From an uncultured Alistipes sp. (GTDB lineage: Bacteria; Bacteroidota; Bacteroidia; Bacteroidales; Rikenellaceae), in contig CALUNE010000017.1 of assembly GCA_944321945.1 (NCBI GenBank), positions 1 through 50,891 on the forward strand: 50,891 nucleotides of DNA, written 5' to 3'. Below, one piece after another: positions 15,358 to 26,118 of this stretch. Position 1 is the first letter of the stretch; each line of letters starts with the position of its first letter. A program made the position numbers and the translations under genes. The notes under the pieces were generated by a model, which did not search any database, was not told the DNA's origin, and saw nothing but the letters and a program-made list of their open reading frames with translations.

Positions 15358-15405
15358 CCCCCCGCACGGAAGACCCCACCGGAAAAATTCAAATCGATAC
15401 TTCAT

Positions 15406-15963
15406 ATGGATACCAAAACGATTCTCAACGATGCTTCGGCCCGCATGCAGAAGGCCATCGACCACCTCGAGGAGGAGCTCCTCAACGTACGTGCCGGCAA
15501 GGCGTCGCCCAATGTCCTCAACGGCGTGATGGTCGACTATTTCGGCTCGCAGGTACCCGTCTCGGGCGCTGCCAGCGTCACCGTCCCCGACGCCAAGACC
15601 ATTCTGATCCAGCCCTGGGACAAGAAGATGCTCCGCCCCATCGAGAAGGCCATCCTCGACTCGAACATCGGTCTGACCCCCTCGAACAACGGCGAAACCA
15701 TCCGTCTGACCATTCCGCCTCTGACCGAAGACCGCCGCAAGGAGTTGGTCAAGCAGATCCGCGGCGAAGCCGAAACCGCCCGTATCAGCCTGCGCAACGC
15801 CCGCCGCGATGCCGTCGACGCCTTCAAGAAGGCCCAGAAAGAGGGCATGCCCGAGGACGAATCGAAGGATGGCGAAACCCAGTCGCAGAAACTCCTCGAG
15901 AAGTTTACCAAACAGCTCGACGAGGTACTGGCCCGCAAGGAGAAGGAGATCATGACCGTCTGA
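15406..15963 (+). CDS. frr: Ribosome recycling factor
   Basis: Releases ribosomes from mRNA after termination, together with EF-G. 185 residues, the usual length. Motifs include MQKAIDHLEEELLNVRAGKASPNVLNG, the two-domain hinge region AKTILIQPWDKKMLRPIEKAI, IRLTIPPLTEDRRKELVKQ, and the long C-terminal helix EDESKDGETQSQKLLEKFTKQLDEVLARKEKEIMTV. It is followed by a strong terminator, closing the pyrH cluster. Confidence 0.97.
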   Translation: MDTKTILNDASARMQKAIDHLEEELLNVRAGKASPNVLNGVMVDYFGSQVPVSGAASVTVPDAKTILIQPWDKKMLRPIEKAILDSNIGLTPSNNGETIRLTIPPLTEDRRKELVKQIRGEAETARISLRNARRDAVDAFKKAQKEGMPEDESKDGETQSQKLLEKFTKQLDEVLARKEKEIMTV

Positions 15964-15998
15964 GGTCCGGTTCCGAGACGAGAAACATTACGACCAAA

Positions 15999-16036
15999 GC
16001 ATCCGGCCGCCCGAAGGCAGCCGGATGCTTTTTTTA
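15999..16036 (+). terminator. Terminator of the pyrH-frr cluster
   Basis: GCATCCGGC (15999-16007) pairs with GCCGGATGC (16020-16028) and is followed by a T-run. Confidence 0.9.
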
Positions 16037-16039
16037 TAG

Positions 16040-16190
16040 TTCCCAAGGCGACGGGCACGGCCCGAGACGCAGGTTCCAAGGCGACGGCACGGTCTGAAGC
16101 GACAGCGCAGTCCGGGACAACGGCTCGGTCTGGAACAACGGCACGGTCCGGAACGACTGCGGCGAACAGACGCCGGGGCCGGAATGGGCC
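16040..16190. repeat. Degenerate tandem repeats of about 18 bp
   Basis: The frr-pckA spacer (375 bp) holds, besides two terminators, a run of imperfect units such as GGCACGGTCTGAAGCGAC, GCGCAGTCCGGGACAAC, GGCTCGGTCTGGAACAAC and GGCACGGTCCGGAACGAC. No gene is supported here. Confidence 0.6.
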
Positions 16191-16264
16191 GGAATGGGGC
16201 CGGAACTCCTCTCCCCTCAAAGGCATGAAGATTACCCCTCCGGCAATCCGTCCCGCCCGGGCAC

Positions 16265-16299
16265 AAAAAACGGGGCGGATGGTGATCCATCCGCCCCGT
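16265..16299 (-). terminator. Terminator of pckA
   Basis: A near-perfect stem CGGGGCGGATGG/CCATCCGCCCCG with a four-base loop; on the minus strand a T6 run follows. Confidence 0.88.
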
Positions 16300-16338
16300 C
16301 GGGGGTATCTCATGCGGCACGAACCGCACGAAACGTCA

Positions 16339-17943
<1,605 letters not shown>

Positions 17944-18022
17944 AACTTGTTTATTTTGATTAAACACCAAATCCTTAACCTAACGTCCGACCGGCCTTGG
18001 AAATTGCCTTTTCCGGACGGCA

Positions 18023-18030
18023 CAAAGGTA
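18023..18030 (-). promoter_or_regulatory. -7 box of pckA
   Basis: The minus strand reads TACCTTTG, 79 bases before the chosen pckA start. No clear -33 element was seen. Confidence 0.6.
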
Positions 18031-18351
18031 AAAACTTTTTTTAGAATTGTGAAAAAAATAACAATCAAAGTTACGAAATTTTTTTACTATCGCCTGCCGA
18101 CGCCGCAGGCAGGCACCCGGGGAGTTCTCCGACGGTGTTTCCCGGCGGCCGGCGCATCCGTACGTTCGATCGCACAACGCTCCCTTGTCGTCCCAAATGC
18201 GGCGGTGCGAAACCCCGCATACCCCCCCCGAACGGGGAGGCGGTCCCGACATGCGCAAGACCCGATTCGCAAAGTTCGCCATATTTCGAAACGAAGCCCC
18301 TTCCGGAAAATAATTTCATTTCGAAAACGTTCCTCCAGACGATTATTTTTA

Positions 18352-18359
18352 TAACTTTG
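18352..18359 (+). promoter_or_regulatory. -7 box of hemW
   Basis: TAACTTTG, seven bases before the ATG at 18367, predicting a very short leader. Confidence 0.6.
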
Positions 18360-18366
18360 ATCTGTT

Positions 18367-19479
18367 ATGGCCGGACTTTATCTCCATATTCCGTTCTGCA
18401 AACGCGTGTGCGCCTACTGCGACTTCTTCAAGGAGGTCGGAACCGCACGCATGACCCCGCTCGTCGAAGCCATGCACCGCGAACTGGAGAGCCGCCGCGA
18501 CTACCTCGGCGGCGAAGCGGTCCGAACCCGGTATTTCGGCGGCGGAACCCCTTCGCTGTGTCCTCCCGAACAGTTGAAGAAGCTGCTGGACCACGCCGCC
18601 CGGCTCTTCGACTGCTTGGCGGTCGAGGAGACCACCCTCGAAGCCAACCCCGACGACCTCACGCCCGAATACCTCGACGGTCTGCGGCGGGCCGGCATCG
18701 ACCGCCTCTCGATCGGCATCCAGTCGTTCGACGACGGCTGCCTGCGGCTGATGAACCGCCGCCACACCGCCGCACAGGCCGTCGAAGCCGTACACAACGC
18801 CCGCCGGGCCGGCTTCACGAACATCACCGTCGACCTGATCTTCGGCGTGCCGGGATACGGCGGCCGAAGTCTCGACCGTTCGATCGACCAGGCCCTGGCG
18901 CTCGACGTACAGCACATCTCGGCCTATCATCTGACCATCGAACCCGGAACGGCCTTCGGTCGCCGCATGGCCCGCGGCGACTTCGCTCCGGTCGACGAGA
19001 CGGTCAGCGAGGCCGAATATGCCCGCGTCCACGAACGTCTGACCGAGGCCGGATACGAACATTACGAGGTTTCGAATTTCGCCCGCCCCGGGTTCCGGGC
19101 CCGCCACAACGCCGCCTACTGGCACGGCGTGAAGTACCTCGGAATCGGTCCGGCCGCCCACTCGTTCGACGGCCGGGAGCGCCACTGGAACGTCTCGTCG
19201 GTCGAAGCCTACATCGCCGGCGATCCCCCCGAAGCCGAAATCCTGACGGATCACGACCGCTTCAACGAATACGTGATGACCCGCCTGCGGACCGCCGAAG
19301 GGATCGATCTGGAGGAGGCCGCAACGCTGTTCGGGCCCCGGCGCGTCGCCCGCATGCGCCAAGATGCCGATGGCTGGATCCGCCGCGGAACCCTCCGCTG
19401 CCACGGATCACGGATGTCCATTCCGCCCGAACGGATGCTCGTTTCGGACGCCGTCATCGAGGATCTCTTCGAAACGTAA
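18367..19479 (+). CDS. hemW: Radical SAM heme chaperone HemW
   Basis: A 370-residue member of the HemN/HemW family; HemW proteins deliver heme and are often misnamed coproporphyrinogen III oxidase. The start MAGLYLHIPFCKRVCAYCDFFKE has the iron-sulfur motif CxxxCxYC and lacks the longer N-terminal extension of true HemN. Further motifs: RTRYFGGGTPSLCPPEQL, EANPDDLTPEYLDGL, GIDRLSIGIQSFDDGCLRLMNRRH, VDLIFGVPG, HISAYHLTIEPGTAFGR, and the C-terminal HemN domain (NAAYWHGVKYLGIGPAAHSF). It is monocistronic and lies before the glucan cluster. Confidence 0.93.
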   Translation: MAGLYLHIPFCKRVCAYCDFFKEVGTARMTPLVEAMHRELESRRDYLGGEAVRTRYFGGGTPSLCPPEQLKKLLDHAARLFDCLAVEETTLEANPDDLTPEYLDGLRRAGIDRLSIGIQSFDDGCLRLMNRRHTAAQAVEAVHNARRAGFTNITVDLIFGVPGYGGRSLDRSIDQALALDVQHISAYHLTIEPGTAFGRRMARGDFAPVDETVSEAEYARVHERLTEAGYEHYEVSNFARPGFRARHNAAYWHGVKYLGIGPAAHSFDGRERHWNVSSVEAYIAGDPPEAEILTDHDRFNEYVMTRLRTAEGIDLEEAATLFGPRRVARMRQDADGWIRRGTLRCHGSRMSIPPERMLVSDAVIEDLFET

Positions 19480-19550
19480 GTCAGCTTCGCAACCAAGTGA
19501 AACAGAAATGTTAAGTTATTATTAAATATTTTTAGTAATTAAATTTTCAA

Positions 19551-19581
19551 TTGTTTTATCTAAATATAAGTATTACCTTTG
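19551..19581 (+). promoter_or_regulatory. Promoter of the glucan cluster
   Basis: TTG (19551-19553), 20-base spacer, TACCTTTG (19574-19581), 45 bases before the fusion gene start, in an AT-rich tract. Confidence 0.75.
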
Positions 19582-19626
19582 CGGCCGGATTCAAACCCGT
19601 TCGTCACGAAACAAACAAGCACAAAT

Positions 19627-22600
19627 ATGAGCAATGCTAAACACACCCCCGACTTCCTGTTCGAGGTAAGTTGGGAGGTCTGCAACAAGGTGGGCGGTAT
19701 CCACACCGTCATCTCCACCAAGGCACAGACCGTCACCCGCAAATTCGGCGATCACTATCTCCTGCTCGGACCCGACCTCTCGCACGAGGGCGTCAACCCC
19801 GAATTCGAGGAGGATCAGAACCTGCTCAAGGCCTGGCGCCAGGGCCTCTACAACGAAGGTATCCGCGTCCGCGCCGGCCACTGGAAAATCAAGGGCGAAC
19901 CCACCGTCCTGCTCGTCGACTTCTCGTCGCTGATCCCCCGCAAGGACGAAATCCTCAAGAGCCTCTGGGAATCGTATCACGTCGACTCGATCTCGGGCCA
20001 GTGGGACTATATCGAACCCGTACTCTTCGGCTGGGCCGCCGGCGTGGTCATCGCCTCCTACGTCAAGACCTTCGGCTCGCCGACCGACCGCATCGCCGCC
20101 CACTTCCACGAATGGCAGACCGCTGCCGGCGGCCTCTACCTGCGCAACCACTCGCCCTACGTGGCCACCGTCTTCACGACCCATGCCACCGTCATGGGCC
20201 GCTGCATCGCCGGAAACCGCCTGCCGCTCTACAACTCGCTCACCAAGTTCAATGCCGACGAACTGGCCCGCCGCTTCAACGTCGTGGCCAAACACTCGAT
20301 CGAAAAGATGGCCGCCACGTATCACGACGCCTTCCTCACCGTGAGCGACATTACGGCCAACGAGTGCAAGTACCTGCTCGGCCGTGAACCCGACGGCGTG
20401 ACACCCAACGGATTCGAAAACGACTTCGTCTGGTCCGGCGACGAATACTACGCCAAGCGCGACGAGGCCCGCAAGGCCATGATCACGGTGGCCGAAGCCT
20501 GCCTGGGCGAAAAATTCTCGGGCGACCCGCTCATCGTCGGAACCAGCGGCCGCTACGAATTCCGCAACAAGGGCATCGACGTCTTCATCGAGGCGATGAA
20601 ACTCCTCGCGCAGTCGGACAAGCTCCAGCGTGAAATCCTCGCCTACATCACCGTGCCGGCCGGCAACCGCGGCCCGCGCGTCGACCTGCAGGCCCATCTG
20701 GCCGATCCGTCGAAACCCATCGACGAGAAACAATACCGGTATTCGACCCACTATCTGGAGGATCCGACCTGGGATCCGATCGTCAACGCCCTGAAGGACA
20801 GCCCGCTCACGCAGCCCGGTTCGAAGGTCAAGGTGATCTTCGTGCCGACGTACCTCAACCACAACGACGGCATCTTCAACAAGGATTACTACGAACTGCT
20901 CGTGGGCATGGATCTGACGGTATTCCCCTCCTACTACGAGCCGTGGGGCTACACGCCGCTCGAATCGGTGGCCTTCTCCGTGCCGACCGTCACCACGACG
21001 CTCGCCGGATTCGGCATGTGGGTCGACAAACAGCGCGACCACGCCGGCGTGGAGGTCATCCGCCGCGACGACTACAACGACAAGGAGGTCGAACAGAAGA
21101 TCGCCGACACCCTGCTGCACTTCAGCCAGCTCGACGAAAAGCATGTCAACGAAATCCGCACCTCGGCCTACGAAATCTCCACGACGGCCCTCTGGGAACA
21201 CCTCTATGCCGCCTACGAACAGGCCTACTCCGAGGCCGTCGAGAGCTCGATCGTCCGCACCAACCGCGCCATGCTCGACGACGGCGGCGCCAAGACCGAA
21301 CAGATCAACTTCGTCCGCCAGCAGCTCTTCGTCGAGAAACCCAACTGGAGCCGCATGATGGTCGACAAGACCCTGCCCAAACGGCTGCATGCCCTCGAGG
21401 AGTTGTCGCGCAACCTCTGGTGGTGCTGGAACCCCGGCGCCCGCGACCTGTTCGAAAGCATCGACCCGACGCTCTGGGCCGAATGCGAACGCAACCCCAT
21501 CGCCCTGCTCGACAAACTCAGCGTCGAACGCATGCACGAACTCGAAAAGGATTCGACGTTCCTCGCCCTGCTCGACGCCGTACACACGCAGTTCCGCGAC
21601 TACATGAACGAAAAGCCCGATCCGAAGGCCACGTCGATCTCCTACTTCTCGATGGAGTACGGTCTGCACTCCTCGCTGAAGATCTACTCGGGCGGTCTGG
21701 GCATTCTGGCCGGCGACTACCTCAAGGAGGCTTCGGACCGCAACGTCCCGATGGCCGCCGTCGGTCTGCTCTACCGCTACGGATACTTCACCCAGCGGCT
21801 CTCGGCCCAGGGCGCCCAGGAGGCTACCTACGAGGCACAGAACTTCTACAAGCTGCCGATCTCGCCCGTGCGTGACGAGGCCGGAAACTGGATGACCGTC
21901 TCGATCGCCTTCCCGGGACGTACGCTCCTGGCCCGCATCTGGAAGTGCCAGGTCGGCCGCACCGACCTCTATCTGCTCGACGCCGACATCGAGGACAACC
22001 TCGAGGAGGACCGTCAGGTCACCCACTACCTCTACGGCGGCGACTGGGAGAACCGCCTCAAGCAGGAGATCCTGCTCGGCATCGGCGGTATCCGCGCCCT
22101 GCGCAAACTCGGCATCAAACACGACGTATACCACTGCAACGAGGGTCACGCCGCCTTCATCGGCATCGAGCGCATCCGCGACCTGGTCAACCACCGCAAG
22201 CTCTCGTTCTCCGAAGCCCTGGAGGTCGTACGCTCGTCGTCGCTCTTCACGACCCACACCCCCGTGCCGGCCGGCCACGACGCCTTCCCCGAATCGATGA
22301 TCCGCCAGTACATGTCGCACTACCCCGACGTGCTGGGAATCACCTGGGAGCAGTACATCAACCTCGGCAAGACCAACCCCAACGACCCGAACGAGAAGTT
22401 CTCGATGTCGGTGCTGGCCTGCAACCTCTCGCAGGAGGTCAACGGCGTGTCGTGGCTCCACGGCGAGGTCTCGAAGGAGATCCTCGGCAACATGTGGCCC
22501 GGATACTTCAAGAACGAACTCCACATCGGCTACGTCACCAACGGCGTACACTTCCCGACGTGGATCGCCACACCGCTGCGCCGCCTCTACGCCCGCTACT

Positions 22601-23877
22601 TCGCCGACGGATTCGAGGGCCACACCTACGACATCCCGGCCTGGCAGAAGGTTCACAACATCCCCGACGTCGAACTCTGGGAGGAGCGCATGAAGCTCAA
22701 GGACAAGCTCATCAAGCACATCCGCAAGCGTTACAGCGACCCGAAGCAGGTGCGTCTCGAATCGCCGCGCCAGATGCTGCAGGTCCTCGAGGGAATTCGC
22801 CCCGACGTGCTGACCATCGGCTTCGCCCGCCGCTTCGCCACCTACAAGCGCGCCTACCTGCTCTTCACGAACCTCGACCGACTCTCGGCCATCGTCAACA
22901 ACAAGCAGCGCCCCGTGCAGTTCATCTTCGCCGGCAAGGCCCACCCGAATGACAAACCGGGTCAGGACCTCATCAAACGCATCGTCGAAGTGGCCGCCAT
23001 GCCGCAGTTCGTGGGCAAGATCCTCTTCCTGCAGAATTACGACATGGAGCTTGCCCGCCGCATGGTTCAGGGTGTGGACGTATGGCTGAACACGCCGACC
23101 CGTCCGCTCGAGGCTTCGGGTACGTCGGGCGAAAAGTGCGTCATGAACGGCGTGCTGCAGTTCTCGGTGCTCGACGGATGGTGGGTCGAGGGCTACAAGG
23201 AGGGGGCCGGCTGGGCCCTGCCCATGGAGCGTACCTTCACCGACCAGCACTTCCAGGATGAACTCGACGCCGAGATGATCTACAACACCATCGAGGAGCA
23301 GATCGCCCCGAAGTACTACGCCCGCGGTACGGACAACATCCCCCACGAGTGGATCGAATCGATCAAGAAGTGCGTCGCCGACATCGCCTCGAACTTCACG
23401 ACCAACCGCATGCTCATCGACTACGAGGAGCGCTTCTACAACAAACTCGCCGCGCGCAAGCACCTGATGAGCGCCGACTCGTACCGCATGGCCCGCGAAA
23501 TCGCCGCCTGGAAACGCAAGGTCTCGGCCGCCTGGGACAAGATCCATGCCGTCGACGTACAGCGTGTGAAGATCGACAAGGAGGCCGTCTACGTCGGCGA
23601 GAAGTACCACTTCTCGGTGACGGTCGACATCGCCAACCTGCGCCCCGAAGACATCGGCGTCGAGATGGTTCTCGCCCGTCAGATCGTCGGCGGACAGAGC
23701 GTCAACGTCACCCGCACGATCCAGCTCGAACGCACGAAGATCGACGGAAGTCTGGTGACCTATGCGTTGGACTATACCCCGGATGAGGCCGGAACGTTCG
23801 ATGTGGCTCTGAGAATCTACCCCTCGAACCCGAACCTGCCCCACCGGATGGATTTCGCGCTCGTGAAGTGGGCCTAA
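19627..23877 (+). CDS. Glycogen synthase (GT3) - alpha-glucan phosphorylase (GT35) fusion
   Basis: One 1416-residue frame joins two opposing glycogen enzymes. Residues about 8-570 form a GT3 glycogen synthase (FLFEVSWEVCNKVGGIHTVI, HFHEWQTAAGGLYL, TTHATVMGRCIAGN, PSYYEPWGYTPLES near 435). Residues about 570-690 are the DUF3417 domain of GT35 phosphorylases (LEELSRNLWWCWNPGARDLF). Residues about 670-1300 are the phosphorylase proper (YFSMEYGLHSSLKIYSGGLG, TTHTPVPAGHD, RRFATYKRAYLLF, EASGTSGEKCVMNG with the PLP lysine near 1168). A beta-rich C-terminal domain closes the protein. The start at 19627 was chosen because an upstream in-frame start overlaps the -7 box. Base use is uniform, with no sign of a recent join. 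It is first of four glucan genes. Related Bacteroides have separate neighbouring genes, as far as I recall. Confidence 0.93.
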   Translation: MSNAKHTPDFLFEVSWEVCNKVGGIHTVISTKAQTVTRKFGDHYLLLGPDLSHEGVNPEFEEDQNLLKAWRQGLYNEGIRVRAGHWKIKGEPTVLLVDFSSLIPRKDEILKSLWESYHVDSISGQWDYIEPVLFGWAAGVVIASYVKTFGSPTDRIAAHFHEWQTAAGGLYLRNHSPYVATVFTTHATVMGRCIAGNRLPLYNSLTKFNADELARRFNVVAKHSIEKMAATYHDAFLTVSDITANECKYLLGREPDGVTPNGFENDFVWSGDEYYAKRDEARKAMITVAEACLGEKFSGDPLIVGTSGRYEFRNKGIDVFIEAMKLLAQSDKLQREILAYITVPAGNRGPRVDLQAHLADPSKPIDEKQYRYSTHYLEDPTWDPIVNALKDSPLTQPGSKVKVIFVPTYLNHNDGIFNKDYYELLVGMDLTVFPSYYEPWGYTPLESVAFSVPTVTTTLAGFGMWVDKQRDHAGVEVIRRDDYNDKEVEQKIADTLLHFSQLDEKHVNEIRTSAYEISTTALWEHLYAAYEQAYSEAVESSIVRTNRAMLDDGGAKTEQINFVRQQLFVEKPNWSRMMVDKTLPKRLHALEELSRNLWWCWNPGARDLFESIDPTLWAECERNPIALLDKLSVERMHELEKDSTFLALLDAVHTQFRDYMNEKPDPKATSISYFSMEYGLHSSLKIYSGGLGILAGDYLKEASDRNVPMAAVGLLYRYGYFTQRLSAQGAQEATYEAQNFYKLPISPVRDEAGNWMTVSIAFPGRTLLARIWKCQVGRTDLYLLDADIEDNLEEDRQVTHYLYGGDWENRLKQEILLGIGGIRALRKLGIKHDVYHCNEGHAAFIGIERIRDLVNHRKLSFSEALEVVRSSSLFTTHTPVPAGHDAFPESMIRQYMSHYPDVLGITWEQYINLGKTNPNDPNEKFSMSVLACNLSQEVNGVSWLHGEVSKEILGNMWPGYFKNELHIGYVTNGVHFPTWIATPLRRLYARYFADGFEGHTYDIPAWQKVHNIPDVELWEERMKLKDKLIKHIRKRYSDPKQVRLESPRQMLQVLEGIRPDVLTIGFARRFATYKRAYLLFTNLDRLSAIVNNKQRPVQFIFAGKAHPNDKPGQDLIKRIVEVAAMPQFVGKILFLQNYDMELARRMVQGVDVWLNTPTRPLEASGTSGEKCVMNGVLQFSVLDGWWVEGYKEGAGWALPMERTFTDQHFQDELDAEMIYNTIEEQIAPKYYARGTDNIPHEWIESIKKCVADIASNFTTNRMLIDYEERFYNKLAARKHLMSADSYRMAREIAAWKRKVSAAWDKIHAVDVQRVKIDKEAVYVGEKYHFSVTVDIANLRPEDIGVEMVLARQIVGGQSVNVTRTIQLERTKIDGSLVTYALDYTPDEAGTFDVALRIYPSNPNLPHRMDFALVKWA

Positions 23878-23988
23878 GGAGGTGAATGGATGGACAAACG
23901 ACACGAAAAATGATAATTTTCAGCATTTAACTTGTTGATTTTTGAATTTTTCAATAACTTTAATGGACGAACCGCATTTTTAAAGCAT

Positions 23989-26118
23989 ATGTCAGCATTA
24001 ACCTTCGACAAAAACGAACTCGGGAACCTGGAGTACTCCCTCCAGCGCGAAATGCTCGCTACCGACCGAATCGGCGGATACATGAGTACGACGATCGTCT
24101 GCTGCAACACGCGCCGCTATCACGGATTGATGGTCGCTCCCATCGACAGCAGCGACCGGACCTATGTTCTGTTGTCGTCGCTCGACGAAACGATCATCCA
24201 GCACGACCAGACCTTCAATCTGGCCCTCCACCGCTACAAGGGAACCTATGAGCCCCGCGGCCACAAGTACATCACCGACTTCGAATATACCCCGACCCCC
24301 ACGATCACCTATCGCGTCGGTGGCGTGATTCTCAAGAAGGAGATGCTCTGGATCCACAAGCGCACGCAGCTCATGATCCGCTATACGCTCGTGGACGCCC
24401 ACTCCGAAACGCGGCTGCGGCTGCGGCCGTTCCTCGCCTTCCGCGACAAGCATGCCCTGACGCATGCCAACATGGAGGCCGACGGTCACTCGTACCCCGC
24501 CGTCAACGGCGTCAAGTGCCGCCTCTACGGCTCGTTCCCGTGGCTCTACCTGCAGACCAACAAGCCCGATACGGAGTTCGTCCCGGCCCCCGACTGGTAC
24601 TACAACTTCGAATACCTGCAGGACATCGCCCGCGGCTACGACGGGCACGAGGATCTGATGACCACCGGATACTTCGAAACCGAACTGAAGAAGGGTGAAA
24701 GCATCATCTTCTCGGCCTCGCTCGACGAAATGGGCTCCACGAAGACCATCGACGAACTCTTCGCCGGATCGATCGCCCGCCGTACCCACAAGATCGACTT
24801 CATCAGCTGTCTCGAACACTCGGCCCGTCAGTTCCTGATCCGCCGCCCCGGCAACCGTACCGAAGTCATCGCCGGATACCCCTGGCACGGCGTCTCGGGC
24901 CGCCAGACCTTCATCTCGCTGCCCGGAATCACCCTCCGCCAGAACCACAAGGAGGACTGCATGGATGCCCTCGACACCCAGACCCGCAACCTCTGCAACG
25001 GCATGTTCTGCGGCGACTTCTCGGCCGCCGTGGGTGCCGACACCCCGCTGTGGTTCTTCTGGACCCTCCAGCAGCTCGAACCCCAGATCGGCGCCAAGGC
25101 CGTCTGGGAACGCTACGGCGAAACGATGAAGCAGCTGCTCGACGCTTACCGGCGAGGTGTGGCCGGACGCGTCATCCTCAACGACAACGGCCTCATATGG
25201 GCTTCGGCCGAAAACATTCCCCTGACGTGGATGAACTCCATGATCGACGGCAAACCCGTCACGCCGCGCAACGGATACCAGGTCGAGGTCAACGCCCTGT
25301 GGTACAACGCCGTATGCTATGCGCTGAAACTCGCCGCCGAGAACGGAGACAAGAAGTTCGTCAAGGAATGGGAGAAACTCCCCGAAAAGACCAAGGCTTC
25401 GTTCAACGAACTCTTCCATCTGTCGGAGGGCTATCTGGCCGACTACGTCGGTTTCGAAGGCCCGAACAAGGACATCCGCCCCAATATGATCATCGCCTGC
25501 GCTCTGCCCTTCAAGATGCTTGACGAACAGGCGCAGCTGGAGGTCATCCAGACCGTCCGCCAGCACCTGCTCACCCCGAAGGGTCTGCGAACCCTATCAC
25601 CCCGCAACCCGCTCTACCGCGGCTCGCAGGAGGGTACGCCCCAGGAGCGTGACTTCGCCGGAAAGAACGGATCCGTATGGACGTGGCTGCTCGAATTCTA
25701 CGTCCAGGCCTGCTTCGACATCAACGGCGATGCGTTCCTGCCCCAGGCCGAGGAGATCCTCGAAAACTTCAACGAGGATATCCAGACCTACGGCATCGGA
25801 TCGATCGGCGAACTGTTCGACGCGGATCCCCCCTATGCACCGCGCGGCGCCATCTCGCAGGCTTGGAGCGTCGGATCTGTCGTGGACATCTACGCCATGA
25901 TCCAGGCCCGCAAGGCCAGTCAGCCCGAAAAGCCGAAGAAGACCGCACGCAAGAGCACGGCGAAAACGGCAAAGGCGGAAACCGCTTCGACGGTCCGCAA
26001 ACCGGCTGCCGGGAAAAAGGCTGAAACGGCATCGAAAACCGCCGAAACCAAGGAACCCAAAGTCGTAAAGAAGACAGCTGCGAAGAGAACCGCAGCAAAA
26101 AAGACGACGGCAAAATAG
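23989..26118 (+). CDS. Glycogen debranching enzyme (amylo-alpha-1,6-glucosidase, GH133-like)
   Basis: A 709-residue enzyme that removes alpha-1,6 branches from glycogen. An N-terminal bacterial debranching domain (LATDRIGGYMSTTIVCCNTRRYHGLMVAP) precedes the (alpha/alpha)6 catalytic domain: YPWHGVSGRQTFISLPGI, WASAENIPLTWMNSMIDG near 410, TPRNGYQVEVNALWYNAV, YEPxxG-like YTYGIGSIGELFD region, AWSVGSVVDIYA. From about 641 on, the protein ends in a Lys/Ala/Thr-rich tail resembling histone H1 (KKTARKSTAKTAKAE...KRTAAKKTTAK), not needed for catalysis and unusual in this family. The start at 23989 gives MSALTFDKNELGN. It is 111 bp after the fusion gene and likely in one transcript with it. Confidence 0.93.
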   Translation: MSALTFDKNELGNLEYSLQREMLATDRIGGYMSTTIVCCNTRRYHGLMVAPIDSSDRTYVLLSSLDETIIQHDQTFNLALHRYKGTYEPRGHKYITDFEYTPTPTITYRVGGVILKKEMLWIHKRTQLMIRYTLVDAHSETRLRLRPFLAFRDKHALTHANMEADGHSYPAVNGVKCRLYGSFPWLYLQTNKPDTEFVPAPDWYYNFEYLQDIARGYDGHEDLMTTGYFETELKKGESIIFSASLDEMGSTKTIDELFAGSIARRTHKIDFISCLEHSARQFLIRRPGNRTEVIAGYPWHGVSGRQTFISLPGITLRQNHKEDCMDALDTQTRNLCNGMFCGDFSAAVGADTPLWFFWTLQQLEPQIGAKAVWERYGETMKQLLDAYRRGVAGRVILNDNGLIWASAENIPLTWMNSMIDGKPVTPRNGYQVEVNALWYNAVCYALKLAAENGDKKFVKEWEKLPEKTKASFNELFHLSEGYLADYVGFEGPNKDIRPNMIIACALPFKMLDEQAQLEVIQTVRQHLLTPKGLRTLSPRNPLYRGSQEGTPQERDFAGKNGSVWTWLLEFYVQACFDINGDAFLPQAEEILENFNEDIQTYGIGSIGELFDADPPYAPRGAISQAWSVGSVVDIYAMIQARKASQPEKPKKTARKSTAKTAKAETASTVRKPAAGKKAETASKTAETKEPKVVKKTAAKRTAAKKTTAK

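Larger units (their letters stand above)
17944..18366. other. pckA-hemW divergent spacer
   Basis: About 420 bp holding the pckA promoter and leader on the left and the hemW promoter on the right. The middle (18090-18300) is GC-rich, with GCCTGC/GCAGGC inverted repeats at 18092-18110 and a CCCCCCCGAACGGGGAGG tract near 18225-18242. Open frames here have no family resemblance. The middle part may be a copy of an interspersed repeat, which cannot be tested here. Confidence 0.4.

Noticed and set aside
18071-18319. 82-codon minus-strand frame in the pckA-hemW spacer
   Set aside because: No family resemblance, and it lies in a possible repeat block with other open frames in all phases.
19591-23904. 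1437-codon minus-strand frame opposite the glycogen fusion gene
   Set aside because: It is an antisense shadow of a strongly supported gene; residue composition is Val/Asp/Gly/Arg-rich with no motif.
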